A stretch of 64,000 nucleotides of DNA from Physella acuta (Eukaryota > Mollusca > Gastropoda > Physidae): NCBI RefSeq assembly GCF_028476545.1, contig NW_026731981.1, forward strand, positions 82,501 to 146,500. Direction: 5' to 3'. Below the pieces are notes generated by a model. It saw only the letters and a program-made list of their open reading frames with translations. It ran no database searches and had not been told where the DNA came from. Of the stretch, positions 1 through 11,354 are shown one piece after another. Within the stretch, counting starts at the first letter, position 1, and every line of letters starts with the position of its first letter. Position numbers and translations under genes: made by a program.

Positions 1-602
1 CACCTTATAACCCACAATTTTTTTTTCCCAACTTGGAAGTAAATGTTTCAGAGATTTTTTTTTTGGTTTTTTTTTAGCGCATTGACATCTCGCTATACTT
101 ATATTTTTATGACATTTTGACATTTGAGTTGGGGCGGGGTGTGAGAGGAGCGGAGTGTGAGGAGGGGGGGGGGGGGGGTTAGATTATCATGTGAAGATGC
201 ATGAGTATATTGAGGTCGCGGTGTAGCTGTGATGACTAAGGAAGATGGCGTCGGTATTGATTGTAATCTAAGTTGGACTGTTGCGCAAGTACGACATTTG
301 TTGGTCGTTTGTATTTTTTAATCCTTTTTTTTTTCATTTGCGATTTTTTTTCTTTTGTGATTTGTGAGCATAATAAAAGCCTTTAAAAACATTTATCTTT
401 TGTGTGAGATTTGTTTTTTAAATTGCTGTTGTTGACACGCGTGCGTACCATCATTTTCTTTGTTAAGGAAACTACAGTAGTTACAACTAGATATAAGTTA
501 TGTTTTATTGGCAAAGCAAGATACACGGTGTAAGAGTATATCGGGCCTACTAGTTATTATTTTTTATTCTTAATTGTAGAAGTTGAGGTAATTTCCTAAA
601 TC
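1..602. other. Unassigned AT-rich DNA
   Basis: Poly(T) runs and a G run near 163-178. No gene or recognisable element is seen. Confidence 0.5.
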
Positions 603-815
603 ACCGTTAAGTATTTCGTGTCAACATGTTATGTGCCATATACCACGTTGACTCCAATTTCAGCCTGCTTTACTTTATGCTTCCATAGCCTTTGTCCACA
701 CAAGAACAATCTGCAATGCAGCAGTTGTTTGATTTTGGAGTTTTCTCTTCTAGATGGGCTGCTGAAGAACAATGTATGCCCTTTGCCCCAATTCAGGAAG
801 ACTCTGAGTTCACTC
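603..815 (-). mobile_element. SINE-2 copy, antisense, head missing or diverged
   Basis: Resembles, in reverse complement, the body of the element at 11355-11625 (shared blocks include GTGTCAACAT, TTCCATAGCCTTTGTCCA and GCAGTTGTTTGATTTTGGAG). Confidence 0.6.
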
Positions 816-1013
816 AGCTTAAGTAGGTACCTGGCATGTTAGAGAAAATAAAGTCGGCTGATGATAGTACTGCTATGTCACAGAAACTGGCCAACTCTAC
901 CTCGCCTGCTATTGCAAAGAGTAATTACACTATCTACATGCTGGCACACATAGCATCGTGTTTGTTAACCTTAGGAATTGAGAAAAAAATTCATGTATCG
1001 TTTACGTTCTACA

Positions 1014-1251
1014 AGAGACGGAATGGTCTAGCGGTAGAGAGCTGGACTGCTAACCCGTAAGTTCGAATCCGGGTTTAAGTCAGTAAACCGTCCCTGAATC
1101 TACCCAACTCTGATGGGTACCTAACTCACGTTAGTAAAGGTGGCTGAACATAGCGCTGACCATACTATCTCTTCATATGCCGAGGTCACAGAAACAAGTT
1201 AACTCTACTTCACTTGCCCTATAGACCGTCAGGTTTGAAAGGGAACTTTAC
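1014..1251 (+). mobile_element. SINE-1, tRNA-derived
   Basis: A tRNA-like head has an A box TGGTCTAGCGG and a B box TTCGAATCC. The body is shared with 45358-45570 (GCTGACCA, CTCTACTTCACTTGCCC, CCGTCAGGTTTGAAAGGGAA). Flanking 12-mers TTACGTTCTACA (1002-1013) and TTACATTCTACA (1252-1263) match at 11 of 12 positions and look like an aged target duplication. Confidence 0.85.
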
Positions 1252-1263
1252 TTACATTCTACA

Positions 1264-1737
1264 TCAATATAAAACATTCCTTTACCTAGTCTTCAGTCGT
1301 ATTTGATCAAAGACTTCTCTTTGCTGATCAAAAATATGACTAAGTATTTTAAAATTTAGTTTGAAACCCCGATTTCGTTATTAACATTTTATCTCAAGCA
1401 GCGTTCGACGGGATTTGTTAGTTGTGCCTAAACAAACTGCCAAAAAAAAACAGCTAAACATTTCGTTTCCGATCAAAACAGAATTCAAGTTTTTGACATT
1501 CCAAAGAAAAAAAATCAAACGATGTCATGTTACGATGTCAAGTGTAGTAGTCGATTACCATTTACACAAGAACGACACGACACCTTGTCCGGTAGTCGAT
1601 TATCTGAACGCAAGAACAATGTTCGCTTTGTAGTCGACATGAATAGAAATCGGTTTATTGAGTTTGAATTCCTTGAGTCTATTCAGCCGGTGCCTGCTTG
1701 CTGGCGTGTCGTAGTGTTGTCCGGAATCTTTAAGTAG
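1264..1737. other. Unassigned spacer
   Basis: Holds a short degenerate repeat around GTAGTCGATTA (about 1545-1640). No gene is seen. Confidence 0.4.
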
Positions 1738-3700
1738 GTGGTGGTGGTGTGGGTTGTTATAGCGTAGGTGGTGGTGGTGGTGTGGTCAGGTTTTTGTAGA
1801 GTAGGTGGTGGTGGTGTTGTCGGGTTGTTGTAGCGTAGGTGGTGGTGGTGTGGTCGGGTTGTTGTGGTGGTGTGGTGGTGGTGTGGCCGGGTTGTTGTAG
1901 CGTAGGTGGTGGTGGTGTGGTCGGGTTGTTGTAGCGTAGGTGGTGGTGGTGTGGTCGGGTTGTTGTGGTGGTGTGGTGGTGTGGTCGGGTTGTTGTAGCG
2001 TAGGTGGTGGTGGTGTGGTCGGGTTGTTGTAGCGTAGGTGGTGGTGGTGTGGTCGGGTTGTTGTGGTGGTGTGGTCGGGTTGTTGTAGCGTAGGTGGTGG
2101 TGGTGTGGTCGGGTTGTTGTAGCGTAGGTGGTGGTGGTGTGGTCGGGTGTTTGCAGCGTAGGTGGTGGTGGTGTGGTCGGGTTGTTGTAGCGTAGGTGGT
2201 GGTGGTGTGGTCGGGTTGTTGTAGCGTAGGTGGTGGTGGTGAGGTCGGGTTGTTGTAGCGTAGGTGGTGGTGGTGTGGTCGGGTTGTTGCAGCGTAGGTG
2301 GTGGTGGTGTTGTCGGGTGTTTGCAGCGTAGGTGGTGGTGGTGTGGTCGGGTTGTTGCAGCGTAGGTGGTGGTGGTGTGGTCGGGTTGTTGTAGCGTAGG
2401 TGGTGGTGGTGGTGTGGTCGGGTTGTTGTAGCGTAGGTGGTGGTGGTGTGGTCGGGTTGTTGTAGCGTAGGTGGTGGTGGTGTGGTCGGGTGTTTGCAGC
2501 GTAGGTGGTGGTGGTGTGGTCGGGTTGTTGTAGCGTAGGTGGTGGTGGTGGTGTGGTCGGGTTGTTGTAGCGTAGGTGGTGGTGGTGTGGTCGGGTTGTT
2601 GTAGCGTAGGTGGTGGTGGTGTGGTCGGGTTGTTGCAGCGTAGGTGGTGGTGGTGTTGTCGGGTGTTTGCAGCGTAGGTGGTGGTGGTGTGGTCGGGTTG
2701 TTGCAGCGTAGGTGGTGGTGGTGTGGTCGGGTTGTTGTAGCGTAGGTGGTGGTGGTGTGGTCGGGTTGTTGTAGCGTAGGTGGTGGTGATGTGGTCGGGT
2801 TGTTGTAGCGTAGGTGGTGGTGGTGTGGTCGGGTTGTTGTAGCGTAGGTGGTGGTGGTGTGGTCGGGTTGTTGTAGCGTAGGTGGTGGTGGTGGTGTGGT
2901 CGGGTTGTTGTAGCGTAGGTGGTGGTGGTGTGGTCGGGTTGTTGTAGCGTAGGTGGTGGTGTGGTGGGGTTGTTGTAGCGTAGGTGGTGATGGTGTGGTC
3001 GGGTTGTTGTAGCGTAGGTGGTGGTGGTGTGGTCGGGTTGTTGTAGCCTAGGTGGTGGTGGTGTGGTCGGGTTGTTGTAGCGTAGGTGGTGGTGGTGTGG
3101 TGGGGTTGTTGTAGCGTAGGTGGTGGTGGTGGTGTGGTCAGGTTTTTGTAGCCTAGGTGGTGGTGGTGTGGTCGGGTTGTTGTAGCGTAGGTGGTGGTGG
3201 TGTGGTGGGGTTGTTGTAGCGTAGGTGGTGGTGGTGGTGTGGTCAGGTTGTTGTAGCCTAGGTGGTGGTGGTGTGGTCGGGTTGTTGTAGCGTAGGTGGT
3301 GGTGGTGTGGTCGAGTTGTTGTAGCGTAGGTGGTGGTGGTGTGGTCGGGTTGTTGTAGCGTAGGTGGTGGTGGTGTGGTGGGTTGTTGTAGCGTAGGTGG
3401 TGGTAGTGTGGTCGGGTTGTTATAGCGTAGGTGGTGGTGGTGTGGTCAGGTTGTTGTAGCCTAGGTGGTGGTAGTGTGGCTGGTTGTTGCAGCGTAGGTG
3501 GTGGTGGTGTGGCCGGTTGTTGTAGCGAAGGTGGTGGTGGTGTGGTCGGGGTTTTTGTAGCGTAGGTGGTGGTGGTGTGGTCGGGGTTGTCGCAGCGTAG
3601 GTGGTGGTGGTGTGGTCGGGTTGTTGTAGCATAGGTGGTGGTGGTGGTGTCGGGTTGTTGTAGCGAAGGTGGTGGTGGTGTGGTCGGGTTGTTGCAGCGG
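1738..3700. repeat. 34-bp minisatellite, about 55-60 copies
   Basis: The unit is (GGT)n followed by GTGGTCGGGTTGTTGTAGCG; copies vary by GGT steps and by single bases such as TAGCG/CAGCG. The minus strand reads as a 650-codon His/Pro/Thr-rich frame because the unit has no stop in any of its three frames; this is a repeat effect, not a gene. Confidence 0.95.
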
Positions 3701-3949
3701 TCTGGCGTCTTGGGGCGGGTTAACGTTAGGGTAATCAAAGGTGGGGTTAGTTTAAGGTTAGATCTAGACTTAAATTTTGCGGTTGGAATTTTAAATTTTT
3801 ATTTTGGGCTTTTATTTGGCTAATTTAAGGTTAGGGCTTAGGTCGTTGTGGTTTATGATAAGGGATTAGGCTAATCTGATTAGCCATAGTGGATCTGGTT
3901 GAAGGCTAAGGTTATTGTTACTGTTTTAACAATGGTTTAAGGATAAGCA

Positions 3950-4615
3950 ACTAGTAAAGGTGGGGGGTATAAGGTAAAATCTGCTATTACACATACTTTT
4001 CTTTTCACCATTCAACCTACTATCTAACCAACCACCAAACCTACTATCTAACCATTCAGCCACCAAACCTACTAACTTACCATCCAATCACCCCATTACC
4101 AAACCTATCATCTAATTATCCAACCACCAAACCTACCATCTAATTATCCAACCACCAAACCTACCATCTAGTTATCCAACCACCAAACCTACCATCTAGT
4201 TATCCAACCACCAAACCTACCATCTAGTTATCCAACCACCAAACCTACCATCCCAAACCTACCATCTAACCATTCAACCACCCTATCACCAAACCTACCA
4301 TCCAACCACCCAATCACCAAACCTACCATCCAACCACCCCATCACCAAACCTACCATCTAACCATCCAACCACCCTATCATCAAACCTACCATCCAACCA
4401 CCCCATCACCAAACCTACCATCCAACCAACCCATCACCAAACCTACCATCCAACCACCCCATCACCAAACCTACCATCTAACCATCTAACCACCCCATCA
4501 CCAAACCTACCATCCAACCACCCCATCACCAAACCTACCATCTAACCATCCAACCACCCCATCACCAAACCTACCATCCAACCACCCCATCACCAAACCT
4601 ACCATCCCAAACCCA
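3950..4615. repeat. 28-bp minisatellite
   Basis: Unit ACCAAACCTACCATC plus CAACCACCCCATC, about 20 copies. Variants with TAGTTATCC cluster at the left end, so the array has regional subtypes. Confidence 0.9.
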
Positions 4616-5220
4616 CCATCCCACTATTTCACAACTTGACAACCACAGCAAGAAAATACCGCCAGCTCGTCCATTACGTCAGCGCTATATTTAGCCCCCG
4701 TATCTAAATTGATACACGGCAAAGCACAAGTTTGTGTTTTTATTTTACCGGCGGCTGGCTAAGCGACGCATCACACTGATGTTCGACTGTCTCTTCTGCG
4801 GGCCGCGTCCGGTCTCATTACACGTTTATTTACTAAGTTAGTACTTTATTAATGTTTGATATAACCAACAAAGATCAGATTACAATCAATATACGACATA
4901 AAAACATGTTAGTTGAATGTGTTATGTATAAGCATTTTCAGTAGACACGAGAAATTATTTATCCCAAACTTAGTGTTTTTTCATAGATTGCAACATTTTG
5001 GTTACTGTATTAAGACATTATGTTTTTTAAAATTTCAATGTTATGCTATTTTATGATTTAGATTATTTAAAATTTGTTTTAATCGTAACCTAATTGGAAG
5101 TTTTAAGTATTGTGTTTATGTTTTAGTTAGACTTCCCTGCTAATAAAATAATTTTATATAAATGGATATGTCACTGTCGCTATTGCTAATTAGGGAAGTC
5201 CAAAATTATGCAACTATTTT
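4616..5220. other. Unassigned DNA
   Basis: A GC-richer island (about 4640-4830) followed by AT-rich DNA. No conserved ORF was recognised. Confidence 0.4.
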
Positions 5221-5305
5221 CTCGTTTTTGTTTAGTCTTTAACCACACTGATTTTTTTTTTTTTTACTGACGAAGACCTTGGGTTGAAACGTCCACTATA
5301 CCTAT
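5221..5305 (+). repeat. Dispersed repeat with GACGAAGACCTTGGGTTGAA tail motif
   Basis: An inverted relative occurs at 55221-55293 (GGACGTTTCGACCCAAGGTC). Both include an AACCACACTG stretch at the same distance. The GAAGnCC...GAAACGT type of motif recurs at the 3' ends of some non-LTR and Penelope-like retroelements; the family assignment is a guess. Confidence 0.5.
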
Positions 5306-5822
5306 AATTATCTATAATTTGTGAGGAAACAACATGTTTTACCATTACTTAGTGATGTTATTTAAACCTTGTATAATTGTTTTTTTTTAAAAAACATTTG
5401 CGTCAAACTATTTTGAAATATCAAAATAAATTCTACAAAGCAACGTTTGCTTGATTATTTTAAGACTATGTTTCAGCCATTAACATTGTTATTCAAGCAG
5501 CTAACAGTAATGCACACAACTTTTGTATTCTATCGGAAATGTCAAATCACATGCGCAAAATGATGCGCAGAACCCGTACGTGATTTAGCATTATGTTTAA
5601 AAAATGAGTCTTGTTTAGTATCGCTTTGGCATTCTAAGAATTTCATGACCTCGTTCAGAGTGCTAAACAAGGGAGGAAATATTTATTGTTATGTCATTAA
5701 GGGGGGTAACTGCTAAATTTATTATCGTCCTTGGCAGTAAAATTAAGGTTTTTATATTCCATTAAACTATCAAACTGGACGAGAAAGAAGAGTTTTGTAG
5801 GCCGGGATGGCTTATTCTTAGA
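5306..5822. other. Unassigned AT-rich DNA
   Basis: No gene or repeat recognised. Confidence 0.4.
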
Positions 5823-6059
5823 ATAATGGTCTGCTGTAAATCATGGGCGCGCTTCTTCTGAGTGATGTAGGGCTGGCATCTTTTAAAGTCTGGGGGAGTT
5901 TGTGTGTTATCTGTGTGTTAGTGGTCGTCTAGGGTGGTTACATGGGGCGGGGGGGGGGGGTTAGAATGTAGACATCTAGTTAGATGTGGGGGGGGGGGTA
6001 AGGAGACATACACATTTTTGGGAGTGGGGAAGGGGGTAAGGAGACATACACCTAGGAGA

Positions 6060-6716
6060 CATACGACCCAAAGACCCAGACACATGGCCAAGACCCAGAC
6101 ATATGGCCCAAAGACCAAGACATATGGCCCAAAGACCCAGACATATGGCCCAAGGACCCAGACACATGGCCAAGACCTAGACACATGGCCAAGACCCAGA
6201 CATATGGCCCAAAGACTCAGACACATGACCAAGACCCAGACACATGGCCAAGACCCAGACACATGGCCAAGACCCAGACATATGGCACAAAGACTCAGAC
6301 ACATGGCCAAGACCCAGACATATGGCCCAAGGACCCAGACACATGGCCAAGACCTAGACACATGGCCAAGACCCAGACATATGGCCCAAAGACTCAGACA
6401 CATGGCCAAGACCCAGACACATGGCCAAGACCCAGACACATGGCCAAGACCCAGACATATGGCCCAAAGACTCAGACACATGGCCAAGACCCAGACACAT
6501 GGCCAAGACCCAGACACATGGCCAAGACCCAGACATATGGCCCAAAGACCCAGACACATGGCCAAGACCTAGACACATGGCCAAGACCCAGACATATGGC
6601 CCAAAGACCCAGACACATGGCCAAGACCCAGACACATGGCCAAGACCCAGACACATGGCCAAGACCCAGACATTTGGCCCAAAGACCCAGACATTTGGCC
6701 CAAAGACCCAGACAGA
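6060..6716. repeat. 19/21-bp minisatellite inside the inverted arms
   Basis: Two alternating unit types, GACCCAGACACATGGCCAA and a GACCCAGACATATGGCCCAA form. Reading frames on both strands here are repeat products. Confidence 0.92.
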
Positions 6717-6842
6717 TGGCTTACAGAAAAACGCGTATGGCCCACATACCAATACATGGACCAGTCACATACCAATACATTACCCACAGCAACGGGCTAA
6801 TGGCCCACATACCCAGATATAACGTTATACTCCTCTCCAGAA

Positions 6843-6945
6843 ATGTAACATTACATGCACATATGTGCATCTATCACTATATTACGTCATTGGAATAATA
6901 CTACCACTGTTTCAACGTAAAAAAAAACAAACTTTTTAATATAAT
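6843..6945 (+). repeat. Direct repeat, copy 1, of 7168-7265
   Basis: Shares TGTAACATTACATGCAC, CTATATTACGTCATTGGAAT and ACTACCACTGTTT with copy 2. The right inverted arm lies between the two copies. Confidence 0.8.
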
Positions 6946-7167
6946 TTTAAATTTCCTTTTTTTAGCGTCAACTTGGTGTCTGTCTCAACCCCCCCCCCCC
7001 CAATTAAGTGTCTGTATCATTACCCCCCCCCCCCCCCCCCCCGCCCCATGTAACCACCCTAGACGACCACTAACACACAGATAACACACAAACACCCCCA
7101 GCCTTTAAAAGATGCCAGCCCTGCATCACTCAGAAGAAGCGCGCCCATGATTTACAGCAGACCATTA

Positions 7168-7265
7168 TGTAACATTACATGCACGTATCAGCATCTATCA
7201 CTATATTACGTCATTGGAATAATACTACCACTGTTTGAACGTAAAAGAAAAACTTTTTAATATAA
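7168..7265 (+). repeat. Direct repeat, copy 2, of 6843-6945
   Basis: About 90% identical by eye to copy 1. Confidence 0.8.
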
Positions 7266-7523
7266 TTATCTTGTTATTTTCTGATCGCTAACGCCAACCT
7301 AATAAGTATCATCAAATTAAGTTAACTAAAGTAATGACAATTTTGTTCCCTACTTTTTGAAACATCGATACACTCATAACGATTGGAGTAAGTAGGTCAA
7401 AGGTCAATATATATGTAAATATCTTTAGCTCATTTCGGCTTATCTCATCTCCAATGTGTGCTTTGTGTACAACATGTGTTTTTATTCTTTATGCTATCTC
7501 TCTATCTCTTTCTCTCTCTCTTC

Positions 7524-7527
<4 letters not shown>
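7266..7527. other. Unassigned spacer
   Basis: Nothing recognised; ends in a short CT-rich run. Confidence 0.4.
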
Positions 7528-7591
<64 letters not shown>

Positions 7592-7620
7592 TTATTTATT
7601 TATTTATTTTTATTTATTTT
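7528..7620. repeat. (TA)n then (TTTA)n microsatellite
   Basis: About 30 TA units grading into TTTA units. Confidence 0.95.
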
Positions 7621-8290
7621 TCCTTTAGTGCAGTTTTGTGGGATTTTAGCATTGCATGAAGTGGAATTGCACATATAATCTTGAGATTAGATACCTTTCA
7701 TTGTTTATAGCAAATGCAGTTTGCGTTAAAAATAAACAAGAAATATTAAAGAAAAAAATAATCAAACAAACTGCGGTCGTTATTTTCCTATAACAAAGAG
7801 CTCAAAAATATTTAGCATTGTTTCATCCAGTGGCCTTATCATGCTGTTTGTTGTTCGCCATTAAAACAAAAACAAAAAATGTTGTTGTTTTGTATGCTGC
7901 CGTCAGTGACGACGAGAAAAACAAGTTTTTTCCCTTGGTCAGCAAAATCCAAACTCGATGACTCACCGTGCTGAATTATTTGAACCGGCTATTGATTGTT
8001 ACGTTGGCTCTGATTGGCTGTTTCTGCCGAAGGGTTGGATAGGCTGGGTGCGGATTGAAGTGGGGGCTGAACTGCTCGTGCTATTTTGATTATGATTTTT
8101 TATAAAAATAAACTACTATAGGCTTAATATTTTTTACATTGTATACAGACTCGTTGTTTTCTAAAAGCATACATGTGATTGATCACTTTTTGAAAGAGAT
8201 TTAAAATATAAAAAAAATTAATTGATGTTGACATGTGTATTATGTGGGCTCGTTTTATACCCTCACATGAAAGACGTGTGTTGGATTTGT
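7621..8290. other. Unassigned AT-rich DNA
   Basis: No gene recognised. A stretch near 7980-8075 is less AT-rich and has ATTGG motifs. Confidence 0.35.
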
Positions 8291-8297
8291 CGCGATG

Positions 8298-8453
8298 TGA
8301 CGTCATAAACTATGGTGTGTTGAATAATTGACGTCATTGACCGAGATTTCTTGCTTACGTGGCCATGTGATGTCATTGACTGCAATTTGTTGGATACATG
8401 GCCATGTGACGTCATTGACTATTGTTTGTTGCATGTGTGTCAAGGTGACGTCA
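8298..8453. promoter_or_regulatory. Cluster of four perfect TGACGTCA (CRE-like) octamers
   Basis: TGACGTCA at 8298-8305, 8329-8336, 8407-8414 and 8446-8453, plus a one-base variant near 8369. They sit in a degenerate 31-39-bp repeat (GACGTCATTGACTAT and TTTGTTG). Sequence-level match to the CREB/ATF consensus only; activity is unknown. Confidence 0.4.
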
Positions 8454-8656
8454 TTGGCTATTATTTGTTTCGTTAGGGTCTGTCACATCAAATATATCAT
8501 TCTCTTGTTAAGCTTTGAAATCCAATACTTTAAGACTTAGAAAATTAAGGGACTATAGACTGAAAGATAAACTGACCGCATGCACTAATGCACAAAATGT
8601 TTGAATACTTGCAACACATTCTCTTTGTAATAGGTTCTATAAGTTTTGTTCTCACC

Positions 8657-9430
8657 AGAGTTAGGATTTCACCTCAGTTTTCATCTCACCTCAATCTTTA
8701 TCTCACCTGAGTTAGGATATCACATGTGTTTTTATCTCATCTGAGTTAGGATCTCTCCTGAGTTTTTATCTCACCTGATTTAGGATCTCACCTGAGTTAG
8801 GATCTCACCTCAGTTTTTATCTCACCTGAGTTTTTATCTCACCTGAATTAGGATCTCACCTGATTTAGGATCTCACCTGAGTTAGGATCTCACCTGAGTT
8901 TTTATCTCACCTGAGTTAGGATCTCTCCTGAGTTTTTATCTCACTTGAGTTAGGGTCTCACCTGAGTTTTTATCTCACCTGAGTTAGGATCTCTCCTGAG
9001 TTTTTATCTCACCTGAGTTAGGATCTCACCTAAGTTTTTATCTCACCTGAGTTTTTATCTCACCTGAGTTAGGATCTCACCTGAGTTAGGATCTCACCTG
9101 TGTTTTTATCTCACCTGATTTAGGGTCTCACCTCAGTTTTTATCTCACCTGAGTTAGGATCTCTCTTGAGTTTTTATCTCACCTGAGTTAGGATCTCTCC
9201 TGAGTTTTTATCTCACCTGAGTTAGGGTCTCACCTGATTTAGGATCTCACCTCAGTTTTTATCTCACCTGAGTTAGGATCTCTCCTGAGTTTTTATCTCA
9301 CCTGAGTTAGGATCTCTCCTGAGTTTTTATCTCACCTGAGTTAGGGTCTCACCTGATTTAGGATCTCACCTGAGTTTTTATCTCACCTGAGTTAGGATCT
9401 CACCTAAGTTAGGATCTCACCTGAGGTTCA
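8657..9430. repeat. 17-bp minisatellite, about 45 copies
   Basis: Units ATCTCACCTGAGTTTTT and ATCTCACCTGAGTTAGG alternate irregularly, with ATCTCTCCTGAG variants. Confidence 0.92.
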
Positions 9431-9580
9431 CACTATTCTCACGTGTGTTTTGGACAGTTCTCACCTAACCTACCAGCTGTGTGACGTGTCAGTGTCGGCC
9501 ATTGACCGGAGACAGGTGCATCTCAGTGTGAGTAGCACCAGCAGGTGCACGTCTGCATGTTTTCACGGGGGGGGGGAGGG

Positions 9581-9930
9581 AGGAATTTCAGAGGCGGGAA
9601 CAACGTCAATCATATTTTTTTCATTAAAATTCTACTTAGCGCGAGTAACGACCCCTTAATTACACTTGACTTCTGCGAATTCAATGTAAACAAAATATAA
9701 TAATGATTTTAAAAGAGGAGTATTTATTTTTAAAATTGAGCTTAATGATAATAATGAGGAATTTCAGAGGCGGGAACAACGTCAATCATATTTTTTTCAT
9801 TAAAATTCTACTTAGCGCGAGTAACGACCCCTTAATTACACTTGACTTCTGCGAATTCAATGTAAACAAAATATAATAATGATTTTAAAAGAGGAGTATT
9901 TATTTTTAAAATTGAGCTTAATGATAATAA
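9581..9930 (+). repeat. Recent tandem duplication of about 176 bp
   Basis: 9581-9756 and 9757-9930 are identical or nearly so by eye, beginning AGGAATTTCAGAGGCGGGAA. Confidence 0.92.
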
Positions 9931-10673
9931 GTGCAGTATGTTAATAAAGGTGTTCCATAAGCAACACTTGGCGGGTAGGTGAAATACAGAAGATGAGGGA
10001 AGCACACAAGAGTAATCTCCCCTCGTATATCTTTAATGGACATCACATCCGAAACGTTAATCCTAAACATGGCCATCCCATCTGCTACGTATTTGTAATC
10101 AAGCAGGTTTTTTTTTATTATTAAAAAATATATTTATTTCGTGTTAAAAAACTAATTGGAAACACGATAGCCTCCCCTTGATTACCACAAACAATAAATT
10201 CATTGCTAGGTGTTTTTTTTCATTAAATGGTTACTTTACATACGGAATATTCTAACAAATATGGCGGCGTTCTTAAAGGGGGTAGGGGTGGGGAGGGGGC
10301 TGTAAACATGTTTTTCGTGATAAGAATTGTTGGCAGTTGTGACCCCGTTTAGAGGTTGTTGGTTTAGTTAGGATTTAGGACAATATATTCCTGTTGGGTT
10401 TACGGGCCACACGCTGATGTCATCACTTGCGGGGTCCATTGTGCGCATGCGTGAAGATGTCGGACCGAGGCGCGAAACAAAGGATAAGCTGGTGAATAAA
10501 ACATGTGGGCTTATGTGGCACGATCAAAGGCCCTGGTGTTTGATTGTCATGAAGTATGTATCTAGAACAGGCAGTTTGTTTAACATTCATGAACATTTAT
10601 TGTTTTTTTATTTTATTTTTCTAATTTTTTTCTACACATACATTATGGGATGTTTTGTTTTTATGTAGACATG
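9931..10673. other. Unassigned DNA
   Basis: No gene recognised. TGCGCATGCGT near 10440 resembles an NRF-1-type motif, but without other promoter evidence. Confidence 0.35.
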
Positions 10674-10855
10674 CAGTGTTTGTGGACATGCAGACTTTTT
10701 TTCCGGGGGGGGGGGGCACTTCATATTTTCGGGGAGGGGGGGGCGACAACATTTTCCGGGTGGGGGTGTGTAGGGGGCGGACACTGATAAAAGTATGTTT
10801 TCTATATAAATTCCATTTCGTTCGGAGAGGGGGGCGGAGCCTGGAAGAAACTCTG
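10674..10855 (+). mobile_element. Small hAT-like non-autonomous element, family A
   Basis: Homologous to 55766-56052: ends CAGTGTTT and GGAAGAAACTCTG, internal CGGACACTG, AAAGTAT, TTTTCTATATAAATT and CATTTCGTTCGG, and long G runs. Flanking target duplication is not clean. Confidence 0.7.
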
Positions 10856-11159
10856 GACAAATGTCTCCTGTTTTATTGTTGCGTGGAGTTTTAAAAAAAT
10901 TCCTTGTGTAGAATTATGTCCCATATTGTATTACTGTGTAGAGCTATGTCCCTGTATTATTCTAGTATTTAATTATGTCCCCTATTCTATTGTTGAGTAG
11001 ACTGTGGTCCCCCAACCTTTCACCACTTTTTTTTTAAATTTGTGTTAGGACTCTTTGTAAATCTTTGTAATATTTCCATTCGTATGCTGTGGCTAGATTC
11101 TTATGTACAGAATATAAGCTACTGCGTTTCTAGTATCGGGACCCCCACCCCAACATAAT
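10856..11159. other. Unassigned DNA
   Basis: A loose repeat of ATTATGTCCC...TATTGTTG/TACTG every 35-60 bp. No gene. Confidence 0.35.
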
Positions 11160-11335
11160 TAAGTATCACGTGTCAACATATAACGCATCATATAGCCTGT
11201 TGACGCCTACTTCAGTCTGCTTTTCATCCTGGATGTAGTTCCATAGCGTTGTTTGCAAACAACACGCATTAGATTTAGGAGTAATCTCTCGTATAAGGGT
11301 CACTAATGAGCCTCATCTGCCCGGGATCCGAACTC
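11160..11335 (-). mobile_element. SINE-2 copy, antisense
   Basis: Reverse complement of SINE-2 body sequence, ending with GAGCCTCATCTGCCCGGGA. It lies head-to-head with the plus-strand copy that starts 20 bp further on. Confidence 0.65.
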
Positions 11336-11354
11336 TGGATTTTTTAATTAGCAA

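Larger units (their letters stand above)
5823..7168. mobile_element. Fold-back-like element with about 140-bp inverted arms around a minisatellite
   Basis: The left arm (5823 to about 5960) begins ATAATGGTCTGCTGTAAATC and runs to CATGGGGCG and a G tract. The right arm (about 7020-7168) is its near-perfect reverse complement, ending GATTTACAGCAGACCATTAT. The interior holds a 19/21-bp array. No transposase and no clear target duplication were found. Confidence 0.7.

Noticed and set aside
1020-1080. Functional tRNA gene
   Set aside because: The tRNA-like part has A and B boxes but continues into a SINE body shared by other copies and does not fold into a full cloverleaf; the same applies at 45358 and 54365.
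1786-3738. 650-codon His/Pro/Thr-rich minus-strand frame
   Set aside because: It is produced wholly by the stop-free 34-bp repeat; no unique sequence, domain or splice context.
9482-9520. Possible small exon between CTACCAG and CAG|GTGCAT as an upstream mkx exon
   Set aside because: The end phase does not fit the exon at 37409 and the encoded residues show no Mkx similarity.
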